DNA of 64,000 nucleotides from Methanobacterium sp. SMA-27. Its GTDB lineage: Archaea > Methanobacteriota > Methanobacteria > Methanobacteriales > Methanobacteriaceae. Below the pieces are notes generated by a model. That model saw only the letters and a list, made by a program, of their open reading frames with translations, did not search any database and had not been told where the DNA came from. Position 1 is the stretch's first letter. Each line of letters begins with the position of its first letter. Below are positions 43,031 to 55,298 of this stretch, one piece after another. Both the position numbers and the translations under genes were made by a program. The stretch lies in contig NZ_JQLY01000001.1 in the NCBI RefSeq assembly GCF_000744455.1, positions 2,324,501 through 2,388,500 on the forward strand. The letters are read 5' to 3'.

Positions 43031-44776
43031 TTAATCACCACCCTTTTCTTTTCCAGTTGGTTTATAAAGAATTTCACCTGGTGTTTCTTGTTCAGTCTTG
43101 TATTCGCCAATAATTTCTGTTATCCCCCTTCCCGGTGGCACCATAGGGAGTATCTCTTCAGGGTCAATTATAACATCGATAAGGTAAGGTTCTCCTGACC
43201 TAATGGCATTTCTAATTGTTACTTCCATTTCTCCAGGTTTTTCAACTCTTTCTGCACTAACCCCGAAAGATTCTGCTAGTTTTACAAAGTCAGGACTCTG
43301 ACCTAGGTGTGTGTGTGACATTCTTTTATTATAAAACAATTTTTGCCACTGTGAAACCATACCAAGACGTCTGTTATCTAATACACAGATAACTAAAGGT
43401 ATATCATATTCTTTAATGGTAGCTAGGTCTTGACACACCATTAGAAATCCACCGTCTCCACATACAGCCACAACATCATTATCTGGCATCGCAATTTTCG
43501 CACCCATTGCAGCAGGGAACCCGAATCCCATTGTTCCAAGTCCTCCTGATGAAATAAACTTTCTGGGATTTCTTGAAGTGAAATAATGGGCCATCCACAT
43601 CTGGTTCTGACCCACATCAGTGGTCACAATTGTATCATCAGTAATGGCTTCATATAATTCTTTTATCACTTGTTGAGGTTTTAATGGAATGTCATCAGCA
43701 AATGATAAACGAGGTATGCAAGTCTTCTTAAAGTTCAGCACATGGTTTAACCAGGCACTTTGATGTTTATTCTCATTTTTATCTTTTGAAATAATCTTTA
43801 TCAGATTATTGAGTATTATCTTGGCATCTCCAACAATAGGAACATCGACATCAACATTTTTACCTATTTCGGCTGGATCAACATCTATATGGATAATTTT
43901 TGCATTTTTAGCAAATTCTGAAATTAAACCGGTAGTACGATCTGAGAATCTACACCCAATTGCTATTAGGCAGTCGCATTCATCAACAATAAAATTTGAT
44001 ACTTTTCTTCCATGCATTCCTAACATTCCGAGCGATAACTGATCATCTTCTGGAAATGAACCTTTACCCATCAGTGTTGTAGTTACTGGTGCTTCAACCA
44101 ATTTTGAAAATTTTAACAGTTCTTCTGATGAATTGGAAAGTATTATACCTCCACCAGCTAAAATAACAGGCATTTTTGAATTTAATATTAATTCTGCTGC
44201 TCTTTTGACCTGTAATGGATGGCCTTTTTTAGTAGGTTTGTATCCTGGAAGATCCATATCTTTTGCTTGATCATAATCGAACTCTTCTTCTTGAACATCT
44301 TTTGGAAGATCTAAAACCACTGGCCCGTTTCTACCTGTTCCCGCTATATAAAATGCAGATTTTATCATTCCAGGAATTTCTTCAGCTTTCATTGCTTGGA
44401 AATTATGTTTTGTTATTGGCATTGTAATACCAATAGTATCTACTTCCTGAAACGCGTCATTACCAATTAAATGTGATGATACTTGACCTGCAATTGCTAC
44501 TATTGGGGAAGAATCCATGTACGCTGTAGCGATTCCAGTTATAAGATTGGTTGCACCGGGTCCTGAGGTACCAATACATACACCTACCTTACCTGAAGCT
44601 CTTGCAAACCCGTCTGCTGCATGAGCTGCGCATTGTTCATGTCTTACTAGTATATGTTTTAGATCTGAATCGTATAATACATCGTATAACGGAAGTAGAA
44701 CCCCTCCAGGATACCCGAAAACAACTTCTACTCCTTGATCTGTGAGTGATTTGATTATGGCTTCGCCACCCTTCAT
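43031..44776 (-). CDS. ilvB: Acetolactate synthase catalytic large subunit
   Basis: 581 residues from ATG 44776, which has AGGTG 5 bp upstream; an in-frame ATG 27 bp earlier lacks a site. ThDP/FAD enzyme starting valine and isoleucine synthesis. VFGYPGGVLLPLYD and HEQCAAHAADGFARASGKVG carry the activating Glu, LPKDVQEEEF and the CVLDNRRLGMVSQWQKL block, and AVCGDGGFLMVCQDLATIKEYDIPLVICVLDN (GDG..N ThDP-Mg motif) are intact. First gene of ilvB-ilvN-ilvC. Confidence 0.97.
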   Translation of the reverse strand: MKGGEAIIKSLTDQGVEVVFGYPGGVLLPLYDVLYDSDLKHILVRHEQCAAHAADGFARASGKVGVCIGTSGPGATNLITGIATAYMDSSPIVAIAGQVSSHLIGNDAFQEVDTIGITMPITKHNFQAMKAEEIPGMIKSAFYIAGTGRNGPVVLDLPKDVQEEEFDYDQAKDMDLPGYKPTKKGHPLQVKRAAELILNSKMPVILAGGGIILSNSSEELLKFSKLVEAPVTTTLMGKGSFPEDDQLSLGMLGMHGRKVSNFIVDECDCLIAIGCRFSDRTTGLISEFAKNAKIIHIDVDPAEIGKNVDVDVPIVGDAKIILNNLIKIISKDKNENKHQSAWLNHVLNFKKTCIPRLSFADDIPLKPQQVIKELYEAITDDTIVTTDVGQNQMWMAHYFTSRNPRKFISSGGLGTMGFGFPAAMGAKIAMPDNDVVAVCGDGGFLMVCQDLATIKEYDIPLVICVLDNRRLGMVSQWQKLFYNKRMSHTHLGQSPDFVKLAESFGVSAERVEKPGEMEVTIRNAIRSGEPYLIDVIIDPEEILPMVPPGRGITEIIGEYKTEQETPGEILYKPTGKEKGGD

Positions 44777-44851
44777 AAAAACACCTAACTTACTTTTAAT
44801 CACTTTATTGTCCTTTTTTTTAATCTACCTTAATTGAATAATTCTATTCAT

Positions 44852-44880
44852 TTCAACATTACCATGTTGAAGTATATATT
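44852..44880 (-). promoter_or_regulatory. ilvB promoter with palindromic operator-like site
   Basis: Reading the minus strand, AATATATACTT (44880-44870) is a good TATA box and is immediately followed by the perfect inverted repeat TTCAACA-N6-TGTTGAA (44871-44852), covering the space between TATA and the expected start of transcription. This is the position where archaeal repressors block polymerase. The regulator is unknown. Confidence 0.5.
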
Positions 44881-45212
44881 ATCTTTTATTAACCATCTAT
44901 CACTGACTGACCCCCAAGCATATAAAACATAATAATATAGATTTTTTTAAGTTTAACATTATAATTCATCTTATATATTGGATGAGTCGAATTAATCCTT
45001 TATAAATCAATAAACTTAAATTATAAAATATATTTTTTGTAAAGATTAATATAGAATTAATCGATTTAAAGTTATTTTATATAAAAAAATAGAATATTTG
45101 GTACTATTGGATGTATTGGCCATGAAGTAAACTATTTTATACTGGTATTCTCAAGGTGTCAATCATTTTTATAAGTGTAGGGGATTATAGATTTAGGCAA
45201 GGAGGAGTAAAC

Positions 45213-46520
45213 ATGAAGATTCTTGTAGTAGGAACTGGAGCAAGGGAACATGCAATTTGTAACGCGGTGAAAGACGCCGAATTATATTCTATCATGAGCA
45301 ATAGAAACCCGGGAATATCCCGGATATCAAAATTCCAAATTTCAAGCGAGAAAGATTTGATTGGAGTTAAGAAATATGCTTTGGATAATAAAATTGACAT
45401 AGCAATAATTGGTCCAGAGGCACCCCTTGAAATGGGAATTGTAGACGAACTTCAGGCAGCAGGTATAGGATGTGTAGGTCCAACTAAAGAAGCTGCAAGG
45501 ATCGAGACTGATAAGGCATTTATGAGGGATCTATTTGATACTTATAAAATTGGGGGGTCTATTGTTTACAAAGTTTTCGATAGTGTGGAGGATACTGGAG
45601 ATTTCATTGATGAATTTGGTCAAGACGTAGTAGTGAAGCCTGTTGGACTAACCGGGGGTAAGGGTGTTAAAATTGTTGGAGAACATCTTGAAGATGGTGA
45701 AGCTGCTAAAAGATATGTAAAAGAAATAATAGACAATAAAATCAGCGGTTATGCTCAAGTGGTAATTGAGGAAAGATTAATTGGTGAAGAATTCACTGTA
45801 CAGGCTTTTGTTGATGGAGACAAAGTTGTACCAATGCCCGCTGCCCAAGATCATCCTCATGCTTATGAAGGTGATCAGGGTCCAATTACTGGAGGAATGG
45901 GATCTTATTCTGATAAAGATGGTTTACTTCCATTTTTAGATAGAAAAAATTATCAAGATTCGGTCAAGATAATGCAAGATACAGTTAACGCAATAAAAAA
46001 AGAAGTTGGACCATACAAGGGTATTTTATATGGTCAGTTTATGTTATGTAAAGATGGACCTAAACTTGTAGAATACAATGCAAGATTTGGAGACCCCGAG
46101 GCCATGAATGTTCTACCTCTTCTAAAAACAGATTTTGTCGAATTATGTGAGAATATAGTCGATGGAAATTTAAAATCAGCTGATTTTAAAAGAAAAGCGA
46201 CTGTATGTAAGTATATAGTGCCTCAAGGTTATCCGGAAACAGGAAAAGCTGGACAGATAATAAATGTAGATGAATCTAAAATAAATCAAGAAGGTGCACT
46301 TGTTTATTACGCTGCAGTGAATCAAAAGGATGATAAAATATTTACATCTGCATCAAGGGCACTTGGGCTTGTTGGGATTGGGAATACAATATCAGAAGCA
46401 GAAGAAATATGTGAAAATGTTACAAAATATGTTAAAGGTAAGGTTTATCATAGGAGAGATGTTGGAACTGTTAAACTCATTGAAAAGAGAATTAAACACA
46501 TGAATATGCTCAGATCATAA
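45213..46520 (+). CDS. purD: Phosphoribosylamine-glycine ligase
   Basis: 435 residues from ATG 45213, after the strong site AAGGAGGAG; an in-frame upstream extension of 19 codons is rejected. ATP-grasp enzyme making GAR in purine synthesis. N-terminal [31 protein letters not shown] and [13 protein letters not shown] of the ATP-grasp, [16 protein letters not shown], and [16 protein letters not shown] with metal ligands are all present. Length is normal. It is divergent from ilvB across a 436-bp promoter region. Confidence 0.97.
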   Translation: MKILVVGTGAREHAICNAVKDAELYSIMSNRNPGISRISKFQISSEKDLIGVKKYALDNKIDIAIIGPEAPLEMGIVDELQAAGIGCVGPTKEAARIETDKAFMRDLFDTYKIGGSIVYKVFDSVEDTGDFIDEFGQDVVVKPVGLTGGKGVKIVGEHLEDGEAAKRYVKEIIDNKISGYAQVVIEERLIGEEFTVQAFVDGDKVVPMPAAQDHPHAYEGDQGPITGGMGSYSDKDGLLPFLDRKNYQDSVKIMQDTVNAIKKEVGPYKGILYGQFMLCKDGPKLVEYNARFGDPEAMNVLPLLKTDFVELCENIVDGNLKSADFKRKATVCKYIVPQGYPETGKAGQIINVDESKINQEGALVYYAAVNQKDDKIFTSASRALGLVGIGNTISEAEEICENVTKYVKGKVYHRRDVGTVKLIEKRIKHMNMLRS

Positions 46521-46827
46521 TTTAACTATTAAATTTTTAGGATTAAACAAGTAAAACTGGAACTTTCAAAAATTCTAATAAAAATTTAACAAATTAGTAC
46601 ATTCTAGAAATTAACAATAAAAACTTGTAAAATATTAGGATAGACTGTTTTCACATATATGAATTAGATTATAGTTATGAAAATAAGAGGAATTGACACG
46701 ATAAAATAAGTTTTTAATGGAATTAGTCAAAAATAACCTAGATTTCAAATTGTACAGTTAAATTTAAGTAATATTGGAATAAGATAATTTAATTCTTACA
46801 GAGAACTTCAGTTTTGGGGGATAAGTA

Positions 46828-47733
46828 ATGAAACATCTTTTATCGGTCACTGATGCAAAGAAGGATATATTTGAAATACTAGAATTGGCAGGGAATTTTA
46901 AAGAGGATCCATATGGTAAAAAACCTTTAAAAAATAAGACCCTTGCAATGATATTTGAAAAAGCATCAACAAGGACCAGGATATCATTTGAAGTGGCAAT
47001 GTTACACCTTGGAGGTAACCCTCTTTATCTATCGGCTTCGGACATGCAATTAGGTCGTGGAGAGATCATTGAGGACACTGCTAATGTATTATCAAGATAT
47101 GTAGATGGGGTTATGATAAGAGCCATCAAACACGAAGATGTACTTCTCTTCGCACAAAACTCGAATGTTCCTGTTATTAATGGTTTAACTGATAAAGAAC
47201 ATCCATGTCAGTCATTAACAGACATATTTACTATTTTTGAACATAAAAATAGTTACCAAGTTAAAATGGCATATTTAGGGGATGGAAACAATGTTTGCAA
47301 TTCACTTTTACTTACATGTGCTCTTGTTGGTATGGATTTGACAGTAGTATGCCCTGTAGGATACGAACCAGACCAGGAAATATTTGAAAAAGCTTTAATG
47401 TACGCGGAAGAAACAGGTTCAAATATTGAGATAACTAGTAATGTTCGTGATGGAGTTAAAGATGCAGATGTTATTTATACAGATGTTTGGGTTAGTATGG
47501 GTGACGAAGCTGAAAAATTGCAACGTTTGATTGATCTGAATGATTATCAAGTTAACATGGAACTTTTGAAACGTGCCAAACCTGATGCCTTAGTAATGCA
47601 TTGTCTTCCTGCTATTAGGGGTCAAGAAATTACAGATGAAGTAATGAAAAGTTCCCAATCTGTTATTTGGGATCAGGCAGAAAATAGGATGCATGTAGAA
47701 ACTGCTATACTTTTCAAACTCTTAAATAAATGA
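46828..47733 (+). CDS. argF: Ornithine carbamoyltransferase
   Basis: A 301-residue anabolic enzyme giving citrulline. Carbamoyl phosphate motif [14 protein letters not shown], the [12 protein letters not shown] loop, [14 protein letters not shown], and [14 protein letters not shown] with the ornithine loop Cys are intact. It sits in its own unit, opposite argS; argD is 36 kb away, so arginine genes are scattered. Confidence 0.97.
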   Translation: MKHLLSVTDAKKDIFEILELAGNFKEDPYGKKPLKNKTLAMIFEKASTRTRISFEVAMLHLGGNPLYLSASDMQLGRGEIIEDTANVLSRYVDGVMIRAIKHEDVLLFAQNSNVPVINGLTDKEHPCQSLTDIFTIFEHKNSYQVKMAYLGDGNNVCNSLLLTCALVGMDLTVVCPVGYEPDQEIFEKALMYAEETGSNIEITSNVRDGVKDADVIYTDVWVSMGDEAEKLQRLIDLNDYQVNMELLKRAKPDALVMHCLPAIRGQEITDEVMKSSQSVIWDQAENRMHVETAILFKLLNK

Positions 47734-47772
47734 ATATAAATAAATTCATTTTTTTCTAATTAATATTTCGTA

Positions 47773-49461
47773 CTACATAGATTGTGGAGCTTCAATTCCC
47801 ATTAGCTTAAGGCAATTTTGTATGGTAATTCGAGATTTGTCTACTATTAGAAGTCTTAAATCTTCTTTATCTGATCCAATTACTGGGACTGACTTGTAGA
47901 ATTTGTTGAATGCACCTGCAAGATCTTGTGAGTATTGTGCAATGTTATGAACTCTATTTATTCTAGCAGACTCTTCTATAACAAATGGAAATTTAGATAT
48001 GATCTTTATGAGATCAATTTCAAATGGATGTTCAAGATTTAAATCTATAATCTCATCTAATTCATTTGTCTTGTAGTTAGCTTTCTCTAAAAGTTTGCAT
48101 GCTCTGGCATGAGAGTACTGTATTGATGCACAACCACGTTCAAAACTCAGAGCTTCATCCCACTTGAAAATTATATGTTTTTCAGGCGATAATCTGGCTA
48201 TAAAATATCTAATTGCACCTATTCCAATTTGTTCAGCAATTTTCAAGCGTTCAGATTCATCAAGATCAGTTCTTCTTTTTTCAATTTCTTTCATGGCCCT
48301 TATAACAGCTTCTTCCATTAAATCATCGACACTTATGAAGACTCCCCTTCTAGTTGACATTGATCCTTCTGGAAGAGTAATAAATTCATAAAATATTACT
48401 TCAGGTTTTTTAGCACCGAGGAGTTCAAGTGGTATGTTCAACTGGTCAATTGCTAACTTATGATCAGAACCAAGAACATCTATTGAAAGATCAGATTTTT
48501 TAGATTTTTCAAAATGATAAGCAAGATCTCTTGTGGAATAAAGTGAAGTTCCATCTGAACGTATGAGTATTAGTTCTTTCTCAATACCATATTCATTCAA
48601 GTCCATATAGACAACTTCATTCTTCTTTGTGTATGGATCAAGAAATTTTAATATTTTTGCAACACTACCATTTTTAATGAACCGGCTCTCCCATATAAAC
48701 GCATCATGCTCCACATTAAGTCTAGCAGATGTAGAAGATATACCCTTAAGGCACTCTTTAACAACATTTTCAAAGAGTTTTTCAAGTTCATCATCGCCAC
48801 CCTTTTCATATCGTTTTAGTAAAGCACTTACCTCAACTTTGAGATCAGGATCTGCTCGAAGTTTTTCATTAACTTGGAAGTATAGTTTTCCAATTTCATG
48901 ATCTGGCTTTCCATTGGGATCCATCTGATAAACATGGTTTAAAATTCCCCAGACAATCATAGCAATTTGTCTTCCCATATCATTTACATAGTACTGTGTT
49001 TCTACATCGTATCCTGCTGATTTCAAAACCCGTGCAAGAGAATCTCCAATTATGGAATTTCTTATATGTCCTATGTGTAGTGGCCCATTTGGATTGGCAG
49101 ATGTATGTTCAAGGATTATTTTCATATTTTTATCTTGAAGTTTTCCATAATCTTCATTAATGGAATTCAAAACAATTTCTGAGAATTTATCATTATCAAC
49201 AAAGAAGTTGATATATGGTCCTTTAGAATCAACCTTTTTAAAGATATTTGGAGTCTTCAGAACACCAAGGATATCGTTGGTAATGTCCATTGGGGCCCTT
49301 TTAAGGTTTTTGGCAAGTTGAAATGAAACTGAACTTGCAACATCTCCTAAATTAGAGTTCGGTGGTTCTTCAATTCGAATGTCTTCTGGAACTTCCCAAC
49401 CAAGAGTACTTATAGCTTCTTCAAGCGATTTAATTGATTCTAACATTAAAATTCTGTACAT
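47773..49461 (-). CDS. argS: Arginyl-tRNA synthetase
   Basis: 562 residues from ATG 49461, with AGGTGA 5 bp upstream. Class I synthetase with N-terminal Arg-tRNA D-loop domain, [22 protein letters not shown] (HIGH motif), the lysine-lacking KMSKS region [13 protein letters not shown], and the C-terminal anticodon-binding helical domain ending ELRLLIV-like helices. It converges with argF. Length typical for archaeal ArgRS. Confidence 0.97.
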   Translation of the reverse strand: MYRILMLESIKSLEEAISTLGWEVPEDIRIEEPPNSNLGDVASSVSFQLAKNLKRAPMDITNDILGVLKTPNIFKKVDSKGPYINFFVDNDKFSEIVLNSINEDYGKLQDKNMKIILEHTSANPNGPLHIGHIRNSIIGDSLARVLKSAGYDVETQYYVNDMGRQIAMIVWGILNHVYQMDPNGKPDHEIGKLYFQVNEKLRADPDLKVEVSALLKRYEKGGDDELEKLFENVVKECLKGISSTSARLNVEHDAFIWESRFIKNGSVAKILKFLDPYTKKNEVVYMDLNEYGIEKELILIRSDGTSLYSTRDLAYHFEKSKKSDLSIDVLGSDHKLAIDQLNIPLELLGAKKPEVIFYEFITLPEGSMSTRRGVFISVDDLMEEAVIRAMKEIEKRRTDLDESERLKIAEQIGIGAIRYFIARLSPEKHIIFKWDEALSFERGCASIQYSHARACKLLEKANYKTNELDEIIDLNLEHPFEIDLIKIISKFPFVIEESARINRVHNIAQYSQDLAGAFNKFYKSVPVIGSDKEDLRLLIVDKSRITIQNCLKLMGIEAPQSM

Positions 49462-49564
49462 AAAATTCACCTAAGATTAGTATAACATGTTAAATAAATC
49501 TGTTCTAATAATAAAAAGTTGATTAGGGTTATTTTTCCACTAATGCAATTTATAAGGATAATTA

Positions 49565-49990
49565 TTATAAACCTCTTATCCAAAGGGTTATATATCCTAC
49601 TTTTGGGATTACAAATGGAGTATTGCCGAAACTGATTACTTTAGCCATTACCTGGTCATGATAAACAGGCGCAGGATCTTGAACTGGATTGTTATCTCCC
49701 TTTGTTGTATAATATGGAGTTCCATTTGAATCAGTTCCTGTTGCTATAATTCTATGTATAACTGGTTCTGGGAACCAAGTGGCCCTATAGATGACTATAT
49801 CTCCGATCTTCAGATCGTCTGGATTAATTTCTTGTATACCTAAAAAATCTGTTTTCTCTATTACAACAACGTCTCCTCTATAAAAGACAGGTTCCATACT
49901 TCCAGAGACCACGACATTCATATGTTGCGCTAAAATTATTCCTATGATAATTATTGCCACGTAACTAAATATTTCCCGGGTATTAGACAT
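49565..49990 (-). CDS. Type I signal peptidase (archaeal/ER type)
   Basis: 141 residues from ATG 49990, 8 bp after AGGAG; a GTG 9 bp earlier overlaps it. One N-terminal membrane helix (residues about 8-24) is followed by the S26B catalytic domain: [19 protein letters not shown] with the nucleophilic Ser, [11 protein letters not shown] with the His that replaces bacterial Lys, and [16 protein letters not shown] with conserved Asp. The enzyme removes signal peptides of secreted proteins such as the chagasin-like inhibitor encoded at 8839. Confidence 0.93.
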   Translation of the reverse strand: MSNTREIFSYVAIIIIGIILAQHMNVVVSGSMEPVFYRGDVVVIEKTDFLGIQEINPDDLKIGDIVIYRATWFPEPVIHRIIATGTDSNGTPYYTTKGDNNPVQDPAPVYHDQVMAKVISFGNTPFVIPKVGYITLWIRGL

Positions 49991-50001
49991 TTTATGCACT
50001 C

Positions 50002-51657
50002 CTATCTTAAAACTGCTCCCTCATCTGCTGATGTGGCTAATTTCATATATCTTGCAAGGCATCCTTTAATATTCCTATCCGGTTTAATAGCTTCTTTAAT
50101 TCTTTTCTTTATCTCTGCTTCAGTAACTTCGAATTCCAAGATTCTATTGGGAATATCTATTTTAATAATATCCCCATTTTTCACAGCTGCTAATGGGCCA
50201 TCTGCCATTGCTTCAGGGGATACATGGCCAACACAGGGTCCACGCGTTCCTCCTGAGAATCTACCATCGGTAATAAGTGCAACAGACTTTATTTCCATTC
50301 CTGATATTGCTGAAGTAGGATTCAACATTTCTCTCATTCCTGGGCCTCCCTTGGGGCCTTCATAACGGATTACAATTACATCTCCTTCGTTGATTTCTCC
50401 TTTAAAGATGGATTCAACACAATCTTCTTCACTGTTATAAACCTTTGCAGGACCTTCATGCTTCATCATATCAGGATCAACAGCACCTTGTTTAATTACA
50501 GATCCTTTTGGTGCTAAATTCCCCTTGAGAACTGCAATCCCTCCTTCGGGATGTATTGGATTATCGAGAGATCTTATCACGTTTTCATCCAAAACTTTTG
50601 CATCTTTGATATTTTCTTTAAGAGAACCACCAGTGCATGTAAGAACTTCCATATCTAGTTTAGTCTCCAAAACCTTTAGAACTCCAGGTATTCCTCCGGC
50701 TTTATCTAAATCTAGCATACTATGAACTCCTGCAGGACTTATAGAGGTTATATGGGGGATTTTTTTACTAAATTCATCGAAGAGATTAAGATCAACTACT
50801 ATTCCTTTCTCTGAAAGCTCATTAGCTATTGCAGGCACATGTAATGTTGTATTAGAGGAACCTCCAAGTGCCATATCGACAGCCACAGCATTTTCAAAAG
50901 CACTTTGAGTCATTATCTTTGAAGGGGTTATATCATTTTTAATTAAATTTAATATCTGTTCTCCAGATTCTCTAGCTATTCTTATCTTTTTCCCTGCAAC
51001 TGCATGTGTAGTTGCACAATATGGTAAACTCATTCCAATGGCTTCAGTAATGCATGCCATGGTATTTGCTGTAAAAAGACCTGCACAGGAACCTGGTCCA
51101 GGACATGCGCATTGTTCGAGTTCAAGTAAATCTTCTTCACTCATTTTACCTGCTGAAACAGCTCCAACCGCTTCATAAACATTTATTAAATCAACAGATT
51201 TACCTTTAAACTCTCCGGGAAGCATGGGGCCACCCGTAACAACTATGGAAGGTATGTCTAACCTGGCAGCGGCCATAAGCATGCCTGGGACTATTTTGTC
51301 ACAAGTAGGAATCAACACCAACCCATCAAACTGGTGAGCCATGGCTACACTTTCGACTGTATCGGCAACAATTTCCCTCGAAGCTAAAGAATAACGCATA
51401 CCTTCATGATTCATTGCAATTCCATCACAAATAGCCATAGTATTAAATTCAAATGCCACTCCTCCGGCATTATTTATTCCTGTTTTAACGGCTTTTGCCA
51501 CTGTATTAAGATGTATATGGCCAGGAACTATGTCTGTGAAACTGTTTGCAACGCCTATAAACGGACGATCCATTTCTTCGTCTGTTACTCCACATGCTCT
51601 CAAAAGGGATCTGTGAGGTGCTCTTTGAAAACCCTTTTTAATAGTATCACTTCTCAT
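50002..51657 (-). CDS. ilvD: Dihydroxy-acid dehydratase
   Basis: A 551-residue Fe-S dehydratase of branched-chain amino acid synthesis. [29 protein letters not shown] starts the protein; Fe-S Cys ligands are in [35 protein letters not shown], and the [15 protein letters not shown] segment near the C terminus. The Mg site residues are also present. Ribosome site GGTGATG directly before the ATG. It lies 12 bp upstream of the signal peptidase gene, so the two may be co-transcribed. Confidence 0.97.
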   Translation of the reverse strand: MRSDTIKKGFQRAPHRSLLRACGVTDEEMDRPFIGVANSFTDIVPGHIHLNTVAKAVKTGINNAGGVAFEFNTMAICDGIAMNHEGMRYSLASREIVADTVESVAMAHQFDGLVLIPTCDKIVPGMLMAAARLDIPSIVVTGGPMLPGEFKGKSVDLINVYEAVGAVSAGKMSEEDLLELEQCACPGPGSCAGLFTANTMACITEAIGMSLPYCATTHAVAGKKIRIARESGEQILNLIKNDITPSKIMTQSAFENAVAVDMALGGSSNTTLHVPAIANELSEKGIVVDLNLFDEFSKKIPHITSISPAGVHSMLDLDKAGGIPGVLKVLETKLDMEVLTCTGGSLKENIKDAKVLDENVIRSLDNPIHPEGGIAVLKGNLAPKGSVIKQGAVDPDMMKHEGPAKVYNSEEDCVESIFKGEINEGDVIVIRYEGPKGGPGMREMLNPTSAISGMEIKSVALITDGRFSGGTRGPCVGHVSPEAMADGPLAAVKNGDIIKIDIPNRILEFEVTEAEIKKRIKEAIKPDRNIKGCLARYMKLATSADEGAVLR

Positions 51658-52117
51658 TTCATCACCATGAATAAACTATTTAAAATAAATTTAGAAATTT
51701 TTATATTAAATATATTTCAATGTTATTATTTTACTATTATTTACTCAAATATTATATTTATATAGAATTAACAGAGCATTTATAATTATCATTTCCAATT
51801 TTAATAATTTATAATTAGAAACTATATGGAAGTAAATTAATCAAAAATAAGATTTGAAAGTGGAATTATTCAATTCATTGACCTTTATAAAGGTTGCATT
51901 GATAATTTGGATTATTATTGTTTTAAATGAAGTATCTTATTATTTATTTAATTAGAATAATATTCAATATGTCGAAATATTATGAATACAATTAATTCAA
52001 TAAGATATTGTTTAATATTAATTCAAATAAATTAATGTTATATTTTTGTCAAGAAATAAATCTAATAGAAATAACATCCAGATAATAACAAATTTTATCG
52101 AGAGATAAGGTGGTATA
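51658..52117. other. AT-rich divergent promoter region (ilvD/thrS)
   Basis: About 460 bp without a gene, between divergent ilvD and thrS. It is strongly AT-rich with several TATA-like stretches, so the exact boxes cannot be chosen. The thrS ribosome site AAGGTGG occupies its right end. Confidence 0.4.
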
Positions 52118-53962
52118 ATGAGAATACTTTTAATTCACTCTGATTATTTGAAATATAAAACAAAGTCTAAAACCAGGATAGCAGAAGAAATAAAAGATAA
52201 CAAAAAAGAAGGAGTTTATGAAAATGCCTTAGTTGTCTTCACAGCAGTAGAAAAGGAAGACGAAGTAGATATGGAAACAGTGGTAGAAAATGCCATTAAT
52301 GAAATAAATGATGTATTTGGAAAGGTAGGCGCGAAAACTGTGGCCATATATCCATATGCACATTTAAGTTCATCTTTAAGTACTCCAGATGCAGCAAAAA
52401 AAATACTTACTAATATGGAAATTGGGCTGGAAAAATTGGGCTTGAATGTCAAGAGGGTTCCATTTGGATGGTACAAATCATTTGAAATATCTTGCAAGGG
52501 TCATCCTCTTTCAGAACTTTCAAGAACCATAACTGCTGAAAAAGTAGATAAGGAAGTATCTGATGATGATAAAAAATCTGAATCTGAAAAATCTGTATTC
52601 TACATTCTTACGGAAGGTGAAATCATTGATGTTGATGAATTCAACTATGAAGAAAATGATCTTAAAAAACTCGTTGATTACGAACTTGGAAGATTGGAAT
52701 CATCAGGTGAAGAACCTCCACATGTAAAACTAATGAGGGAAAAGAAATTAGCGGACTATGAGCCTTCTGCTGATATTGGTCATCTGAGATGGTATCCTAA
52801 GGGCAGACTTATAAGGGATCTTCTATCTGATTATGTTTATAATTTAGTTACTGAAAGGGGAGCAATGCCTGTTGAAACTCCCATAATGTACGATCTATCA
52901 GATGATGCAATAAGGGTACATGCTGAAAAGTTTGGGGAGCGCCAATACCGTATGGGTACCAAAAATAAACAACTTATGCTCAGATATGCATGTTGTTTTG
53001 GGGCTTTCAGAATACTTTCAGATTCGTTCTTAACGTGGAAAAACCTACCAATTGGCATTTACGAACTTTCAACCTACAGTTTCCGTTTAGAGAAAAAGGG
53101 AGAAGTTGTTGGTCTTAAAAGACTTCGAGGATTTACAATGCCCGACCTACATACAGTTTGCGCAGATATAAACCAGTCAATGAAAGAATTTGATGGCCAG
53201 ATAGCAATGTGCAAACAGACCGGGATTGATCTTGGTGTGAATTACGAGGTTATTATGCGGGCAACAAAGAGCTTTTTAGAAGAAAATAAGGATTGGGTTT
53301 ATTCTGCTTCAGATAAAATTGGTAAACCTGTGTTACTCGAAATTTTACCAGAGAGAAAACATTATTGGACTGCTAAAATGGACTTTGCAGCTATTGATTA
53401 TCTTGGAAGGCCTATTGAAAATCCTACAATTCAGATCGACGTGGAAAGTGGGGAAAGATTCGGAATTACTTATATCAATCAAGATGAAGAAGAAATAAAT
53501 CCAATTATAATCCACTGCAGTCCTACAGGAAGTATTGAAAGGGTTATATGCAGTTTACTAGAGAAAAGTGCAGTTGATAAAAAGGAAAGACCTCCAATGT
53601 TACCAATATGGCTTACACCTACGCAAGTAAGAATAATTCCCATAGCTGAAAGGCATATTGAGAGATCTGAAGAACTAGCTAAACAGATAAGAGACCAAAA
53701 CATAAGGGTTGATATTGACGACAGACACGAAACTGTTGGTAAAAAAATTAGAAATGCAGGAGGAGAATGGGCTCCATATGTAATTGTCATAGGCGACAGA
53801 GAACTTGAAGGAGGCGCACTGACAGTTAATATCCGTGAAACTAATAAAAAGATCTTAATGGAAATTGATGATCTTGTTAATAAAATTCATGAAGAAACGG
53901 TTGGAATGCCATTCAGGAAACTACCATTACCTATAAAACTAGCTAATAGAGTTAGTTTTTAA
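52118..53962 (+). CDS. thrS: Threonyl-tRNA synthetase, archaeal type
   Basis: A 614-residue ThrRS with the archaeal N-terminal editing domain (residues 1-145, [14 protein letters not shown]; a D-aminoacyl-tRNA deacylase-like fold that removes Ser). The class II catalytic core spans about 200-500 (motif 2 region [15 protein letters not shown], motif 3 region [19 protein letters not shown]). The anticodon-binding domain shows [44 protein letters not shown]. All sections are intact. Zinc-site Cys lies in RYACCFGAF. Confidence 0.96.
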   Translation: MRILLIHSDYLKYKTKSKTRIAEEIKDNKKEGVYENALVVFTAVEKEDEVDMETVVENAINEINDVFGKVGAKTVAIYPYAHLSSSLSTPDAAKKILTNMEIGLEKLGLNVKRVPFGWYKSFEISCKGHPLSELSRTITAEKVDKEVSDDDKKSESEKSVFYILTEGEIIDVDEFNYEENDLKKLVDYELGRLESSGEEPPHVKLMREKKLADYEPSADIGHLRWYPKGRLIRDLLSDYVYNLVTERGAMPVETPIMYDLSDDAIRVHAEKFGERQYRMGTKNKQLMLRYACCFGAFRILSDSFLTWKNLPIGIYELSTYSFRLEKKGEVVGLKRLRGFTMPDLHTVCADINQSMKEFDGQIAMCKQTGIDLGVNYEVIMRATKSFLEENKDWVYSASDKIGKPVLLEILPERKHYWTAKMDFAAIDYLGRPIENPTIQIDVESGERFGITYINQDEEEINPIIIHCSPTGSIERVICSLLEKSAVDKKERPPMLPIWLTPTQVRIIPIAERHIERSEELAKQIRDQNIRVDIDDRHETVGKKIRNAGGEWAPYVIVIGDRELEGGALTVNIRETNKKILMEIDDLVNKIHEETVGMPFRKLPLPIKLANRVSF

Positions 53963-54068
53963 TTTTTTTTTGAACTAGAGCATGTTCAAATTCAAACAAC
54001 AAAATAAAAATATTATTTGAGGTTAAATCTAAGTTTTTTGTATTTTTAATAATAATTAATATTAACTT

Positions 54069-54272
54069 TCATTTCAATATTATTACGTAATCTATACATC
54101 CACATTCAGGACAAGTACCTTGAGATTCAACAGGTTCTTCTTTTATATTCCTTCTCGTATTGCCTGAACGGAGTCTATTGTAAGATCCCTTTTCAATAGG
54201 TTTAGTTTCTCCCTTCAAATCTCTGACGAACCCACATTCTTCACATTTAATACAGATTTTTTCATCGGACAT
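54069..54272 (-). CDS. Small zinc-ribbon protein
   Basis: A 67-residue protein with two Cys pairs: KCEECGFVRD at the N terminus and GTCPECGCIDYVI at the C terminus, separated by a charged linker of about 40 residues. The pattern resembles a zinc ribbon, or two knuckles. Ribosome site GGTGC lies 5 bp before the ATG. Function unknown; such proteins may bind nucleic acid. Confidence 0.65.
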   Translation of the reverse strand: MSDEKICIKCEECGFVRDLKGETKPIEKGSYNRLRSGNTRRNIKEEPVESQGTCPECGCIDYVIILK

Positions 54273-54433
54273 ATTGCACCAGAGTTAGATATGTATATGT
54301 TATTTAATATAATTTTCCAATGAATGGTAATACTTGTCATACTGACTGTCAACATCAATTATTAAAAAATCTTGACCAGATATACTCAGAATCTGAAATT
54401 GGATATATTTTTAATTAATATTGCTAAAATAGC

Positions 54434-54492
54434 AAAATTTATAAAAATATTTTTATATTATAAGTTATAAGTTATAATTTAGAACTTATAAC
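54434..54492 (+). promoter_or_regulatory. parA promoter with TTATAAG repeats
   Basis: AAAATTTATAAAAATATTTT (54434-54453) is TATA-like. Directly downstream, over the likely transcription start, lies TTATAAGTTATAAGTTATAA (54458-54477) and an inverted copy ACTTATAAC (54484-54492). This overlap suggests autoregulation by a protein that binds the repeat. Confidence 0.55.
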
Positions 54493-54512
54493 AAATAATG
54501 GAGGAAGACATT

Positions 54513-55298
54513 ATGGCAGAAATAATAGCAATACTTAATCAAAAGGGTGGTTGTGGTAAAACAACAACTGCTGTGAATCTTGCAGCAGCTCTTGCAATTT
54601 ATGGTAAGAAGGTTTTAGTTGTAGATATGGATCCACAAGGTAATGCAACAACTGGTTTTGGAATCGAAAAGAATGAAGTCACACGTACTATATATTCTGT
54701 TTTAACTGGTGAAAGTAATTTACAAGATGCTGTTCTTGATACAGAAATTCCCGGTCTAGATGTTATTCCAAGTAACATTGCATTAAGTGGTGCAGAGATT
54801 GAATTGAGTAAAGAGGTTGGCTATCACACAATACTTGACCTGGCAATGGAAGGAGTTTCTGAAGGCTATGATTATATATTTATCGATGTACCTCCTTCTT
54901 TGGGTATACTGACAATAAATTGCCTTGTTGCAGCAGATAGTGTTATAATACCCATACAGGCAGAATTCTATGCATTGGAGGGTATGGCTGATCTTTTGGA
55001 AGCAATTCAACTGGTTGAAACAAGACTGAAAAGCCCATCACCTATAAAAGGTATTCTTCTGACATTATATGATTCTAGGACAAGACTTGGAAGGGATGTC
55101 TATAGCAACGTCAAAGAGTACTTTGGAGCTACTGAGTACATTTTTAAAACAACTATCCCCAGAAATGTTACATTAGCAGAAGCACCAAGCCATGGTAAAC
55201 CTTGTATAATCTATGATGATGAATCTAGTGGTTCACATGCATACCTAAATCTAGCAAAAGAAATTATTAGTAGAGATGGTTCGGAGGGCAATAAATGA
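54513..55298 (+). CDS. parA: ParA/Soj-family ATPase
   Basis: 261 residues from ATG 54513, with GGAGGA upstream; an ATG at 54498 overlaps that site. Deviant Walker ATPase of chromosome or plasmid partition: AILNQKGGCGKTTTAVNLA (signature Lys present), VLVVDMDPQGNATTGFG (switch I), YIFIDVPPSLGILTINCL (Walker B) and PIQAEFYALEGMADLLE. The short N terminus lacks a DNA-binding helix-turn-helix, as in chromosomal Soj. It overlaps the next gene by 4 bp (ATGA). Confidence 0.95.
   Translation: MAEIIAILNQKGGCGKTTTAVNLAAALAIYGKKVLVVDMDPQGNATTGFGIEKNEVTRTIYSVLTGESNLQDAVLDTEIPGLDVIPSNIALSGAEIELSKEVGYHTILDLAMEGVSEGYDYIFIDVPPSLGILTINCLVAADSVIIPIQAEFYALEGMADLLEAIQLVETRLKSPSPIKGILLTLYDSRTRLGRDVYSNVKEYFGATEYIFKTTIPRNVTLAEAPSHGKPCIIYDDESSGSHAYLNLAKEIISRDGSEGNK

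Noticed and set aside
45156..45212. 19-codon N-terminal extension of purD
   Set aside because: [12 protein letters not shown] at ATG 45213 is the standard PurD start and the ribosome site AAGGAGGAG lies inside the extension.
54069..54272. Zinc-ribbon protein as a transcription factor (TFS/Spt4)
   Set aside because: Cys spacing and linker do not match TFS or Spt4 well enough; left as unknown.
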